DNA of 22,250 bases from Opitutaceae bacterium UBA2377 (GTDB taxonomy: Bacteria; Verrucomicrobiota; Verrucomicrobiia; Opitutales; Opitutaceae), in contig DDSZ01000007.1 of assembly GCA_002344205.1 (NCBI GenBank), positions 215 to 22,464 on the forward strand. The letters run 5' to 3'. Under the pieces are notes generated by a model. The model was not told where the DNA came from. It saw nothing but the letters and a program-made list of their open reading frames with translations, and did no database searches. Position 1 is the stretch's first letter. The number at the start of each line of letters is the position of its first letter. Positions 15,126 through 22,250 of the stretch are shown here, piece by piece. A program made the position numbers and the translations under genes.

Positions 15126-15601
15126 AGCGGTTTTGGCTCCAGTTCGCTTGCCGCATCATTCCGGTCATGCTGCTCGGAATCTGTCTGGGAGGTTGCGAAA
15201 CCGTGGGGGAGCGGATGCAGGCCAAATTCGGGCCGGCACCATCACGCACGGAAACGTATGCGGCGGACACGGTTCGTGCTTACGAGGCAGCCAAGGAGGT
15301 CGTGACCCAGTTGGGCTTTCGCGTGGTGCGCGGCCGAGCGGCCCAAGGCAGACTCGATGCTGTCAGCTCCATCCGGACCGATGACCATTTTCGCGGGTCG
15401 CGACAGCTCGAGCTCAAGGCCCGCTTTGAGAAAACCTTGGACGGAGGCACTGCAGTGCGGCTTGCGATCACGGAACTCATTGAAGATGATACTACTAAAT
15501 CATCCGGTATGGGGGTGGCGACACCGTTGAAAGATGGCGCGGTTTACCAGATTTTCTTCCGCAGCCTCCGCGAGGCGCTGGGCGAGACTGAAAAGAACTA
15601 A
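15122..15601 (+). CDS. Small putative lipoprotein
   Basis: I do not recognise a named family for this 159-residue protein. It starts with a basic, hydrophobic signal (residues 2-21) and a clear lipobox LGGC with Cys25, so it should be a lipoprotein. The mature part begins CETVGERM, followed by a helix around TVRAYEAAKEVVTQLGF and a beta-rich region (RLDAVSSIRTDD, then LELKARFEKTL, then AVRLAITELIEDD). This resembles small single-domain lipoproteins with a ferredoxin-like fold, but that is only a visual impression. The GTG start at 15122 overlaps the aguA stop (GTGA), implying translational coupling, and GGGAATCAA before it offers a weak ribosome binding site. A frame starting at 15050 lies inside aguA and is not used. 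Confidence 0.8.
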   Translation: MKRFWLQFACRIIPVMLLGICLGGCETVGERMQAKFGPAPSRTETYAADTVRAYEAAKEVVTQLGFRVVRGRAAQGRLDAVSSIRTDDHFRGSRQLELKARFEKTLDGGTAVRLAITELIEDDTTKSSGMGVATPLKDGAVYQIFFRSLREALGETEKN

Positions 15602-15666
15602 CTTTCCGCTTGCCCGCGCTGGCGGCCTGCGGCGATTCTGACCGTTCGCGGCATTGTTATCGGTTC

Positions 15667-15764
15667 AGCCGGCGTCGCCGCGACGCTCCCGCCGGCTCAT
15701 CAGTCAGTCCAACCATCAACCCAACGGCCCCGGTTTCCCGGGGTCATCCCGGTGGATCGGGGCC
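15667..15764 (+). promoter_or_regulatory. Structured leader of rpsA
   Basis: Between the lipoprotein stop and the rpsA ATG lie 198 bases with pairing potential. AGCCGGC/GCCGGCT (15667-15673 with 15691-15697) encloses a small GTCG/CGAC hairpin. CCCCGG/CCGGGG (15728-15733 with 15738-15743) can alternatively be replaced by GGCCCCG pairing with CGGGGCC, the downstream arm ending at 15764. No Shine-Dalgarno sequence lies directly before the ATG at 15800. Autogenous control of S1 through a structured leader is known in gammaproteobacteria; applying it here is inference. Confidence 0.4.
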
Positions 15765-15799
15765 TGCGGAGCGGGGCTTCTGTTCGCCGGTTCCCGCAT

Positions 15800-17473
15800 A
15801 TGAGTTCAGTAATGCAAGATCTGCTCGCGCAGTCGTCCTTCGACAAATTGAAGGCCGGCGCCATCGTCCCGGGCGTCATCACCGAAATCCGCCAGAATGA
15901 AGTCGTCGTGGACATCGGCGGCAAATCCGAGGCGCTCGTCCCGGCTTCCGAGTTCATCGACATCGGCGAGCTGCAAATCGGCTCCACGATCGAGGTGCTC
16001 GTTGAGAAGCTCGAGGACAAGAACGGTTCGCCGGTCGTTTCCTACGACAAGGCCGAACAAAAGAAGAACTGGGACAACATCCTGACCCGCTTCCCCGAAG
16101 GCTCCGTGGCCGCCGGCCGCGTGAAAGCCAAGGTCAAGGGCGGTCTCATCATCTCCATCGGCGTCGATGCGTTCATGCCGGCCTCGCACATCGACGTGCA
16201 GCCGCCCAAGAACCTCGACCAATACGTTGGCCAGACCTACGATTTCAAGGTCCTCAAGATCAACGTGGAGCGCCAGAACGTGGTGCTCTCCCGCCGTGAG
16301 CTCATCGAGGAACAACGCGCCAACAAGCGCCGCACGCTCCTCGACTCGATCCAGCCCGGCCAGGTCCGCAAGGGCGTGGTCAAGAACATCACGGACTTCG
16401 GCGCGTTCATCGACCTCGACGGCATGGACGGCCTCCTCCACATCACCGACATGAGCTGGGGACGCATCTCGCATCCCTCCGAGATGCTCAAGCAGGGTGA
16501 GGAGATCCAGGTCATGATCATCGAGGTCAACCGCGAGAAAGAGCGCGTTTCCCTCGGTCTCAAGCAGACCACCAAGAACCCGTGGGACGAGATCGACCGG
16601 AAGTTCCCGGTCGGCGCCAAGGTCCACGGCAAGGTGGTCAACCTCGTGCCCTACGGCGCGTTCATCGAGATCGAGCCCGGGGTCGAAGGCCTCGTGCACA
16701 TCACCGAGATGTCCTGGACCAAGCGCATCACCAAGCCCTCCGAGCTGCTCAAGGTCGGCCAGGAGCTCGATGCGGTCGTCCTCGGCGTCCAGAAGGACGA
16801 GCAGAAGATCTCCCTCGGCCTGCGCCAGTTGGAGCCCAACCCGTGGGACATGGTCCGCCACAACTACCCGATGGGCGCCCGCGTCCGCGGCAAGGTGCGC
16901 AACATGACCACCTACGGCGCGTTCATCGAACTCGAAGAGGGCATCGACGGCATGGTGCACGTCTCCGACATGAGCTGGACCCGCAAGGTCAACCACCCGT
17001 CCGAAGTCCTGAAAAAGGGTGACGAAGTGGACGCCATTGTGCTCGACGTGGATCCGAACCAGCAGCGCATCAGCCTCGGCATGAAGCAACTGGGCGAAGA
17101 TCCGTGGTCCGACATCGATTCGCACTTCAAGATCGGCGATGTCGTCACCGGCACCGTCACCAAGATCACCTCCTTCGGCGCCTTCGTGGAGCTCAAGGAC
17201 GGCATCGACGGCCTCGTGCACATCTCGCAGATCAGCGAGGAGCGCATCGAGAAGATCAAGGACGTGCTCAAGCCCGCCCAGCAGGTCACCGCCCGCGTGA
17301 TCAAGATCGACCGCGACGAGCGTCGCCTCGGTCTCTCGATCAAGGCGGCCAACTACTCCTCGGAGCAGTTGGCGGCGGAAACCTCCGCTTACGAGGCCAT
17401 CGGCCGCACGCCGGGCACCGACATGATGAACCTGGGCGACATCCTCGATGCCGCCTCGGACAAGAAGGACTAA
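15800..17473 (+). CDS. rpsA: 30S ribosomal protein S1
   Basis: S1 binds mRNA at the small ribosomal subunit and helps unfold and start translation of messages with weak ribosome binding sites. The 557-residue product contains six S1/OB-fold repeats, starting near residues 18, 104, 190, 275, 362 and 447. The last four share the GAFI/GAFV-[DE]L...GL[LV]HI pattern typical of RNA-binding S1 domains, while the first two are divergent ribosome-binding repeats. Length and repeat number match the six-domain S1 of Gram-negative bacteria. Codon use is strongly biased to C-ending codons, much more than in neighbours, as expected for a highly expressed gene. The ATG at 15800 gives MSSVMQDLLAQ; a second ATG four codons on is an alternative. 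A strong terminator follows. Confidence 0.97.
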   Translation: MSSVMQDLLAQSSFDKLKAGAIVPGVITEIRQNEVVVDIGGKSEALVPASEFIDIGELQIGSTIEVLVEKLEDKNGSPVVSYDKAEQKKNWDNILTRFPEGSVAAGRVKAKVKGGLIISIGVDAFMPASHIDVQPPKNLDQYVGQTYDFKVLKINVERQNVVLSRRELIEEQRANKRRTLLDSIQPGQVRKGVVKNITDFGAFIDLDGMDGLLHITDMSWGRISHPSEMLKQGEEIQVMIIEVNREKERVSLGLKQTTKNPWDEIDRKFPVGAKVHGKVVNLVPYGAFIEIEPGVEGLVHITEMSWTKRITKPSELLKVGQELDAVVLGVQKDEQKISLGLRQLEPNPWDMVRHNYPMGARVRGKVRNMTTYGAFIELEEGIDGMVHVSDMSWTRKVNHPSEVLKKGDEVDAIVLDVDPNQQRISLGMKQLGEDPWSDIDSHFKIGDVVTGTVTKITSFGAFVELKDGIDGLVHISQISEERIEKIKDVLKPAQQVTARVIKIDRDERRLGLSIKAANYSSEQLAAETSAYEAIGRTPGTDMMNLGDILDAASDKKD

Positions 17474-17500
17474 GTCCGGTCATCATCCGCAACCATTCAA

Positions 17501-17529
17501 GCCGCCCGGTTTCCCCGGGCGGCTTTTTT
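17501..17529 (+). terminator. Rho-independent terminator of rpsA
   Basis: A 9-bp GC-rich perfect stem (GCCGCCCGG / CCGGGCGGC, loop of 5) is followed by six T residues, 28 bases after the rpsA stop. Confidence 0.92.
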
Positions 17530-17560
17530 GCGTCCGGCCTTACGTGGTCGAACCAGTCAC

Positions 17561-17589
17561 AAAAAAGCCGACGCATTTGGCGCCGGCTT
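17561..17589 (-). terminator. Rho-independent terminator of the sigma factor gene
   Basis: Read on the minus strand, AAGCCGGCG pairs with CGTCGGCTT (one G-U pair) around a 7-base loop, followed by a run of T residues. It lies 26 bases after the sigma factor stop and is convergent with the rpsA terminator. Confidence 0.85.
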
Positions 17590-17614
17590 GAATGGTGAAA
17601 GAAGAAGATGCTGG

Positions 17615-18688
17615 TCAATTCTGACCCGGTCGGCCGGCTTTGCGGGCCTTGCTTTGCACAAATTCCCGGATGACGGCCATGCGCTGACGCTGGCGTTCCT
17701 CCTCCTCGATTTCGTCGACAGTGCGGATGGCCTCGTGGCTGGCGATGGCCTTCCGCATCTTGGTGATGGCGAGATATTCGAGCTGGCGGATGCGCTCGCG
17801 CGTCACCTTGAATTTTTGGCCAACCTCCTCAAGGGTGAGTTCCTCGCGACCGTCGAGGCCGAACCGAAGACGGATAATCTCGGCTTCGCGCTCGTCCAGC
17901 GCATCCACCATCGCACGGAGGTCGGAGTTGAGGTTGCGCTCCCGCAGGCTTTCGAAGGGGCTGATGGCGTTTTCGTCGCCGACAATCTCGCCGAAGGTGG
18001 AGGAATCGCTCTCTTCGCCGACCGGGGCATCGAGGGATGCCGGGCGGACGCTCACGGACTTGAGATGGGCGACCTTGCTGGTGGGAATCTGGAGCTCGCG
18101 CGCCAATTCCTCGTCCGTCGGTTCGCGGCCGAGTTCTTCCGTCAGCTTCATCGCCATGCGGCGCATCTTGGCGATCTTGTCCACGAGATGGACGGGCAGG
18201 CGGATGGTCTTGGACTGGTTGGCGAGGGCGCGCTTGATGGACTGCTTGATCCACCACGCGGCGTAGGTGGAGAGCTTGCCGCCCTTGCGGGGGTCAAAAC
18301 GCTCAACTGCCTTGATGAGGCCGATGTTGCCTTCGCTGATGAGGTCGAGCAGCGGCAGGCCGAAATCCTTGTAATCCATCGCAATCTTCACGACGAGACG
18401 CAGATTGGCGGAGATCATGTGGTCGCGCGCGGCCTTGTTCCCACGGCGGATGCGTTTCGCGAGGGTGATTTCCTCTTCGATGGTGAGCAGGGGAGTCTTG
18501 CCGATCTCCTGCAGGTAAAGCTGAAGGTTGCTGCGCTCGCCATGCGCAATGGTCTCGGCCGGGGCGCTGGCGGGTTTTTCGAGAAATGAGGGCGGCGTAT
18601 CGAGGACGGCGGTGTAGCCGGAGGCGACGGTCTCGACCGTATTCTCGGATTCGGCGGACGGGTGGCTGTGCTTCAATTTGAGGGCCAT
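17615..18688 (-). CDS. Sigma-70 family RNA polymerase sigma factor (RpoD/RpoS-like, no region 1.1)
   Basis: The 357-residue protein contains sigma region 1.2 ([16 protein letters not shown], 54-69), region 2 with the core-binding and -10-melting helices ([27 protein letters not shown] and [17 protein letters not shown], about 95-155), region 3 (about 170-250) and region 4, whose helix-turn-helix [20 protein letters not shown] (about 284-303) reads the -35 box. It lacks the long acidic region 1.1 and the large insert of most primary sigma factors. A 35-residue charged tail follows region 4 ([13 protein letters not shown]). It could be the housekeeping factor of a lineage with a short N-terminus or an RpoS-like alternative factor; the sequence alone does not decide. 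The ATG at 18688 has a good ribosome binding site (AAGGA, 7 bases away). The gene ends at a clear terminator. Confidence 0.94.
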   Translation of the reverse strand: MALKLKHSHPSAESENTVETVASGYTAVLDTPPSFLEKPASAPAETIAHGERSNLQLYLQEIGKTPLLTIEEEITLAKRIRRGNKAARDHMISANLRLVVKIAMDYKDFGLPLLDLISEGNIGLIKAVERFDPRKGGKLSTYAAWWIKQSIKRALANQSKTIRLPVHLVDKIAKMRRMAMKLTEELGREPTDEELARELQIPTSKVAHLKSVSVRPASLDAPVGEESDSSTFGEIVGDENAISPFESLRERNLNSDLRAMVDALDEREAEIIRLRFGLDGREELTLEEVGQKFKVTRERIRQLEYLAITKMRKAIASHEAIRTVDEIEEEERQRQRMAVIREFVQSKARKAGRPGQN

Positions 18689-18788
18689 GGTGAAATCCTT
18701 GGTGGGTTAGAGTCCTGAGGATGGAAGATGTTCCGACAGGTTGTGCCTGACTGCTGAGCCTAAATCGTTCCACATCCTCCTACGGCCG

Positions 18789-18818
18789 ATTATAGAGGGC
18801 GGATGCAGTAGATGCCCA
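18789..18818 (-). promoter_or_regulatory. Predicted promoter of the sigma factor gene
   Basis: On the minus strand TGGGCA (18813-18818, 4 of 6 to consensus) and a perfect TATAAT (18789-18794) are separated by 18 bases. Transcription would begin near 18781 and give a leader of about 90 bases before the ATG at 18688. This would let the sigma gene be expressed independently of trpE and glmS. Confidence 0.55.
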
Positions 18819-18845
18819 AAAATAGCTTGGGACAGGCTGGCTCAA

Positions 18846-18873
18846 CGCCACGCCCGCAGCCGATGCCGTGGCG
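18846..18873 (-). other. Hairpin downstream of trpE
   Basis: CGCCACG and CGTGGCG (18846-18852 and 18867-18873) form a 7-bp stem 24 bases after the trpE stop. No T-tract follows, so it is at best a Rho-dependent end or mRNA-stabilising structure separating trpE from the sigma gene. Confidence 0.35.
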
Positions 18874-18897
18874 CAGTAATGGCACAGGGCAATCTGC

Positions 18898-20385
18898 TCA
18901 GGCCGTGAACTGCTCGGCCATCGCGACAGCCTTAAAAAGGGCGGAGGCCTTGTTGATGGTCTCCTGGTATTCGTCAGCCGGCACCGAGTCAGCCACCCAG
19001 CCGCCACCGGCCTGGATGTAAACGCGGCCGTCTTTGAGCAGGGCGGTGCGCAGCATGATGCAGGTGTCCATGTTGCCGTCGTAGCCAAAATAGCCGAGAG
19101 CGCCGGCATAGAATCCACGCTGCGTCTGCTCGATCTGTGTGATGATTTGCATGGCACGAACCTTGGGGGCGCCGCTGACGGTGCCGGCAGGGAAAGTGGC
19201 GCGTAGCAGATCGTAGCCATCCTTGTCCGGCGCGATGCGGCCCTCGACCTGCGAGACGATGTGCATGACGTGGGAATAGCGCTCGACCGTCATGAAGTCG
19301 GGCACGGTCACGCTGCCAAAGGCGCATACCCGGCCGATGTCGTTGCGGGCCAGATCCACGAGCATGAGGTGTTCGGCCTTTTCCTTTTCATCGGCGAGAA
19401 GTTCCCGTTCCAAGGCGGCATCCTCCGTCGGTGTGGCCCCGCGGGGGCGGGTGCCGGCGATCGGCCGGATTTCCACCCGGCCGTCGGTCAGGCGCACATG
19501 GACCTCGGGCGACGCGCCGACGATGGCGAAATCGCCGGTCTCCACGATGAACATATACGGCGAAGGGTTCACCGTGCGGAGCGCGCGGTAAAGATCCAGC
19601 GGCGGACGCGTGAACGGCTTGGAAAAACGCTGGGCTCCGACGACCTGGATGATGTCGCCGGCCCGGATATATTCCTTGGCGTCGGCAACCGCCTGTTCAA
19701 ACCGGGCCCGCGTGAAGTTGCCGGGCGGGACCTCAATCCGGCCTGATTCCACCAACGGTGCCGGGGCGAGGCCGCGCGGCTGTTGCAGCAGCGCGTAGAG
19801 GGCCTTCAGCTCGGCGACCGCCGCATCGTAGGCGGCGCCGGCGTCGTCATGGATATGTGCATTGACGCAGAGACGGAGCGTCTGTTTCGCGCGGTCGAAG
19901 ATCAGCAACGAATCCGACAGCATGAAATAGAGCAGGGGCGTGCCCAGTTCATCGCGGGGTGCCACCGGCACGGTGGGCTCGGTCCGCATCACGTATTCGT
20001 AGCCGATAAAACCAACGGCGCCGCCGGTGAACCGCGGCAATCCGGGCAGACTCACGGGACGACAGCGGGTCATCTCGGCCTTCAGCAAATCGAGCGGGTC
20101 CTGCGGGGTGGGGATGGTTTCGACCGGCTGGCCCGGCACGCGGATCTGCGTGGTCTCGGGACCGCAGACGAGAACCTTGCGCGGCCGGCAGCCGATGAAA
20201 CTGTAGCGGGACAGGGTTTCGCCGCCTTCGACGGATTCAAGCAGGTAGGAGGGGCCGGCTTCGCGGAGTTTGGCGTAGGCCGAGACGGGCGTTTCGAAGT
20301 CGGCCATGAGGTCGGTATAGACCGGCACGACATTGCCCTGGGCGGCGAGGCCGATGAAGGCCTCGCGGGAGGGGAAGATATTCAT
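18898..20385 (-). CDS. trpE: Anthranilate synthase component I
   Basis: TrpE, with the glutaminase TrpG, converts chorismate to anthranilate at the start of tryptophan synthesis. The 495-residue protein has the N-terminal regulatory domain with the tryptophan-binding LLES motif (SYLLESVEGGETLSRYSF). The C-terminal chorismate-binding domain contains IRAGDIIQVVGAQRF, NPSPYMFIVE, RPIAGTRPRGATPTED, DLARNDIGRVC and TFPAGTVSGAPKVRAM, ending with the GGGWVADSVPADEYQE block. These are complete, so it should be active and subject to feedback. The ATG at 20385 is chosen because NIFPSREAF opens the domain; the longer frame from 20439 would overlap glmS. The start lies only 7 bases after the glmS stop, so both are probably co-transcribed. 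No trpG is in the window. Confidence 0.96.
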   Translation of the reverse strand: MNIFPSREAFIGLAAQGNVVPVYTDLMADFETPVSAYAKLREAGPSYLLESVEGGETLSRYSFIGCRPRKVLVCGPETTQIRVPGQPVETIPTPQDPLDLLKAEMTRCRPVSLPGLPRFTGGAVGFIGYEYVMRTEPTVPVAPRDELGTPLLYFMLSDSLLIFDRAKQTLRLCVNAHIHDDAGAAYDAAVAELKALYALLQQPRGLAPAPLVESGRIEVPPGNFTRARFEQAVADAKEYIRAGDIIQVVGAQRFSKPFTRPPLDLYRALRTVNPSPYMFIVETGDFAIVGASPEVHVRLTDGRVEIRPIAGTRPRGATPTEDAALERELLADEKEKAEHLMLVDLARNDIGRVCAFGSVTVPDFMTVERYSHVMHIVSQVEGRIAPDKDGYDLLRATFPAGTVSGAPKVRAMQIITQIEQTQRGFYAGALGYFGYDGNMDTCIMLRTALLKDGRVYIQAGGGWVADSVPADEYQETINKASALFKAVAMAEQFTA

Positions 20386-20392
20386 GGCGTGA

Positions 20393-22243
20393 TTACTCGA
20401 CGGTGACGGACTTGGCGAGGTTCCGCGGCTTGTCCACATCGCAGCCGCGCTCGACTGCGATGTAGTAGCTCAGCAGTTGCACGGGGATGGACGCCACGAT
20501 GGGCAGGACCGCCTCGTGGCACTCGGGGATGGTGATAATCTCATCCGCGAGGCCGGGCGGCAACTCGGCGCCTTCCGTCACGATGGCGATGATGGGGCCC
20601 TTGCGCGCCTTGATCTCCTGCATGGAGGAGACGATCTTGTTGAAGATCTCGCCTTTGGGGGCGAGGAAGACGCTAGGACATTTTTCGCTGATCAGCGCGA
20701 TGGGGCCGTGCTTCATTTCCGCCGCGGGGTAGCCCTCGGCGTGCAGGTAGGAAATCTCCTTCAGCTTGAGCGCCCCTTCCAAGGCGATGGGGAACAGCGA
20801 GAGACGGCCCAAGAACAGCATGTCGGTGTGATGGGCGTAGCGGCGCGCGATGGTCCGGATGTGCGGCGCTTGTTTCAGCACCTGTCGCACCAGATCGGGC
20901 GCGCCTTTGAGGGCGTTCACGTAGCGCACCCCGGCGCCGAAGCTGAGGTCGCGCATGCGGCCGATGTAGAGAGCGAGCATGGCGCCGATAAGCAGTTGCG
21001 ACGTGAAGGCCTTCGTGGAGGCCACGCCGACCTCGGGCCCGACGTGCTGGTAGATGCCGCCGTCGGCCTCGCGGGCAATGGTGGACCCCACGACATTGTT
21101 CACCGCGAGAACCTTGTAGCCCTTGCGCTTGGCTTCGCGCAGCGCCGCGAGCGTGTCGATCGTCTCGCCGGACTGGCTCATCACGAAGAACAGTGTGTTG
21201 CGGAAGAGCGGGGTGTTGCGGTAGCGGAACTCGGAGGCGTAGTCGCACTCCACCGGAATGCGGGCAAAATTCTCGATCAGATGCTCCGTGACCATGCAGG
21301 CGTGCAGGGCGGTGCCGCAGGCGCAGAACATGAAGCGCTCAATCCCGCGAAACTCCCCCGGCGTGATGTTGAGCCCGCCGAACTGGGCGGTGCTGCCGTC
21401 CTCCGAGAAGCGGCCGCGCATGGCGTTTTCCAGCGCGACGGGCTGCTCGAAGATTTCCTTCTCCATGAAGTGGGCGTATTCGCCCATCTCGGCGTCGGCG
21501 ATGGACCAGTTGACCTTGTCGATGACCGGGGTGATGTCCGCTTCATCCAGGGTGCTGATGGCAAAGTTCTTCGGCGTGAGACGGGCGATTTCCCCGTCCT
21601 TCAGATAGACGACATTCTGGGTGCGGCTGACGATGGCGGCGACATCGCTGGCGACGAGGTTTTCGCCCTCGCCGAGGCCAAGGATGAGAGGCGAGCCCTT
21701 GCGGGCGGTCACGAGTTCCTCGGGCAGGTCGAGGGCCATGACAACGATGCCGTAGGTGCCCTCGACATGCCGGAGCGTTTTACGGACGCTTTCCAACAGC
21801 CGGCTTTCGCCGGCGACCGCCGGTTCCTTCGCGTAGTGGTAGGCGATGAGGTTGCAAAGCACCTCGGTATCGGTCTCCGACTTGAAGGTGTAGTCCTTCG
21901 CGAGCAGGAACTTTTTCATCGAAACATAGTTTTCGATGACACCGTTGTGGATGAGGGCGATCTGGCCGTCGCTGCTGAGGTGGGGGTGGGCGTTGGCATC
22001 GGTGACGCCGCCATGGGTGGCCCAGCGGGTGTGGCCGATGCCGGCGGAGCCGACGAGCTTGTGGCGCGCGGCCTCTTTCTCGAGGTTGGCGACGCGGCCG
22101 GTCTTCTTGGCGACCTCAAAATGGCCGTCCTGCCACACGGCGACACCGGCCGAGTCGTAACCCCGGTATTCGAGACGTTTCAGGCCCTCCAAAATCAGGG
22201 GAGCCGCCTTTTGTTTGCCCACGTAGCCGACGATGCCGCACAT
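20393..22243 (-). CDS. glmS: Glutamine-fructose-6-phosphate aminotransferase (isomerizing)
   Basis: GlmS makes glucosamine 6-phosphate from fructose 6-phosphate and glutamine, the entry step for peptidoglycan and lipopolysaccharide amino sugars. The 616-residue protein is full length. It starts MCGIVGYVG, with the catalytic Cys2 of the glutaminase domain (about 1-240) and the motifs YRGYDSAGV, GIGHTRWATHG and IHNGVIENY. Two SIS sugar-binding domains follow, with FVMSQSGETIDTLAALREA, VGPEVGVASTKAFTSQL, LGRLSLFPIALEGALKLKE and SYLHAEGYPAAEMKHGPIAL. The conserved C-terminus is DKPRNLAKSVTVE, whose lysine forms the substrate Schiff base. The ATG at 22243 is fixed because Cys2 must be N-terminal. 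Only 7 bases upstream are in the window, so a glmS ribozyme or other leader control cannot be assessed. Confidence 0.98.
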   Translation of the reverse strand: MCGIVGYVGKQKAAPLILEGLKRLEYRGYDSAGVAVWQDGHFEVAKKTGRVANLEKEAARHKLVGSAGIGHTRWATHGGVTDANAHPHLSSDGQIALIHNGVIENYVSMKKFLLAKDYTFKSETDTEVLCNLIAYHYAKEPAVAGESRLLESVRKTLRHVEGTYGIVVMALDLPEELVTARKGSPLILGLGEGENLVASDVAAIVSRTQNVVYLKDGEIARLTPKNFAISTLDEADITPVIDKVNWSIADAEMGEYAHFMEKEIFEQPVALENAMRGRFSEDGSTAQFGGLNITPGEFRGIERFMFCACGTALHACMVTEHLIENFARIPVECDYASEFRYRNTPLFRNTLFFVMSQSGETIDTLAALREAKRKGYKVLAVNNVVGSTIAREADGGIYQHVGPEVGVASTKAFTSQLLIGAMLALYIGRMRDLSFGAGVRYVNALKGAPDLVRQVLKQAPHIRTIARRYAHHTDMLFLGRLSLFPIALEGALKLKEISYLHAEGYPAAEMKHGPIALISEKCPSVFLAPKGEIFNKIVSSMQEIKARKGPIIAIVTEGAELPPGLADEIITIPECHEAVLPIVASIPVQLLSYYIAVERGCDVDKPRNLAKSVTVE

Positions 22244-22250
22244 AGTTTGA

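Noticed and set aside
15806..17221. 471-codon antisense frame opposite rpsA
   Set aside because: Produced by the strong codon bias and repeats of rpsA; Asp/Val/Leu-rich with no domain.

Overview
This window is ordinary chromosomal DNA of a GC-rich, Gram-negative bacterium. It most likely belongs to the Verrucomicrobiota, near Opitutus. The basis is one run of genes (PilM-like, PilO-like/Amuc_1100-like, Amuc_1099-like and an Amuc_1098-like secretin) in the arrangement known from Akkermansia muciniphila, combined with a very GC-rich codon choice. The taxon is inferred from gene content, not from a marker-gene search.

Layout. Positions 1-1330 (minus strand): coaD, followed after a terminator-like hairpin by the N-terminal 244 codons of a MacA/HlyD-type efflux adaptor that runs off the window. 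Positions 1331-2690: a small accessory patch. It holds a perfect 22-bp inverted repeat, the C-terminal stump of an IS110-family transposase, a short tandem repeat, an AT-rich lipoprotein gene of unknown function, and a long imperfect palindrome. Positions 2690-3330: no convincing gene, several short hairpins. Positions 3331-4455 (plus): pgsA and pgpA, two consecutive steps of phosphatidylglycerol synthesis. Positions 4509-10430 (plus): a tight four-gene pilus-like cluster whose first gene joins a PilM-like and a PilN-like part in one chain. Positions 10489-11370 (plus): a free-standing PolI-type 5' nuclease. Positions 11380-12129 (minus): an OmpR-type response regulator with no kinase beside it. 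Positions 12275-15601 (plus): hisG, aguB, aguA and a small lipoprotein gene. Positions 15800-17473 (plus): rpsA, with a structured leader and a strong terminator. Positions 17615-22243 (minus): a sigma-70 factor, trpE and glmS.

How the genes work together. PgsA makes phosphatidylglycerophosphate and PgpA dephosphorylates it. The PilMN-like, PilO-like and Amuc_1099-like proteins would form the inner-membrane and periplasmic alignment platform for the secretin pore; no pilin, prepilin peptidase or extension ATPase is present here. AguA and AguB convert agmatine to putrescine through N-carbamoylputrescine. GlmS (amino sugars), TrpE (tryptophan), HisG (histidine), CoaD (coenzyme A), S1 and the sigma factor are housekeeping functions.

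I see no prophage, CRISPR array, toxin-antitoxin pair or defence island. The most unusual content is the pilus-like cluster with its fusion gene, and the AT-rich lipoprotein patch bounded by palindromic DNA next to the IS110 remnant.
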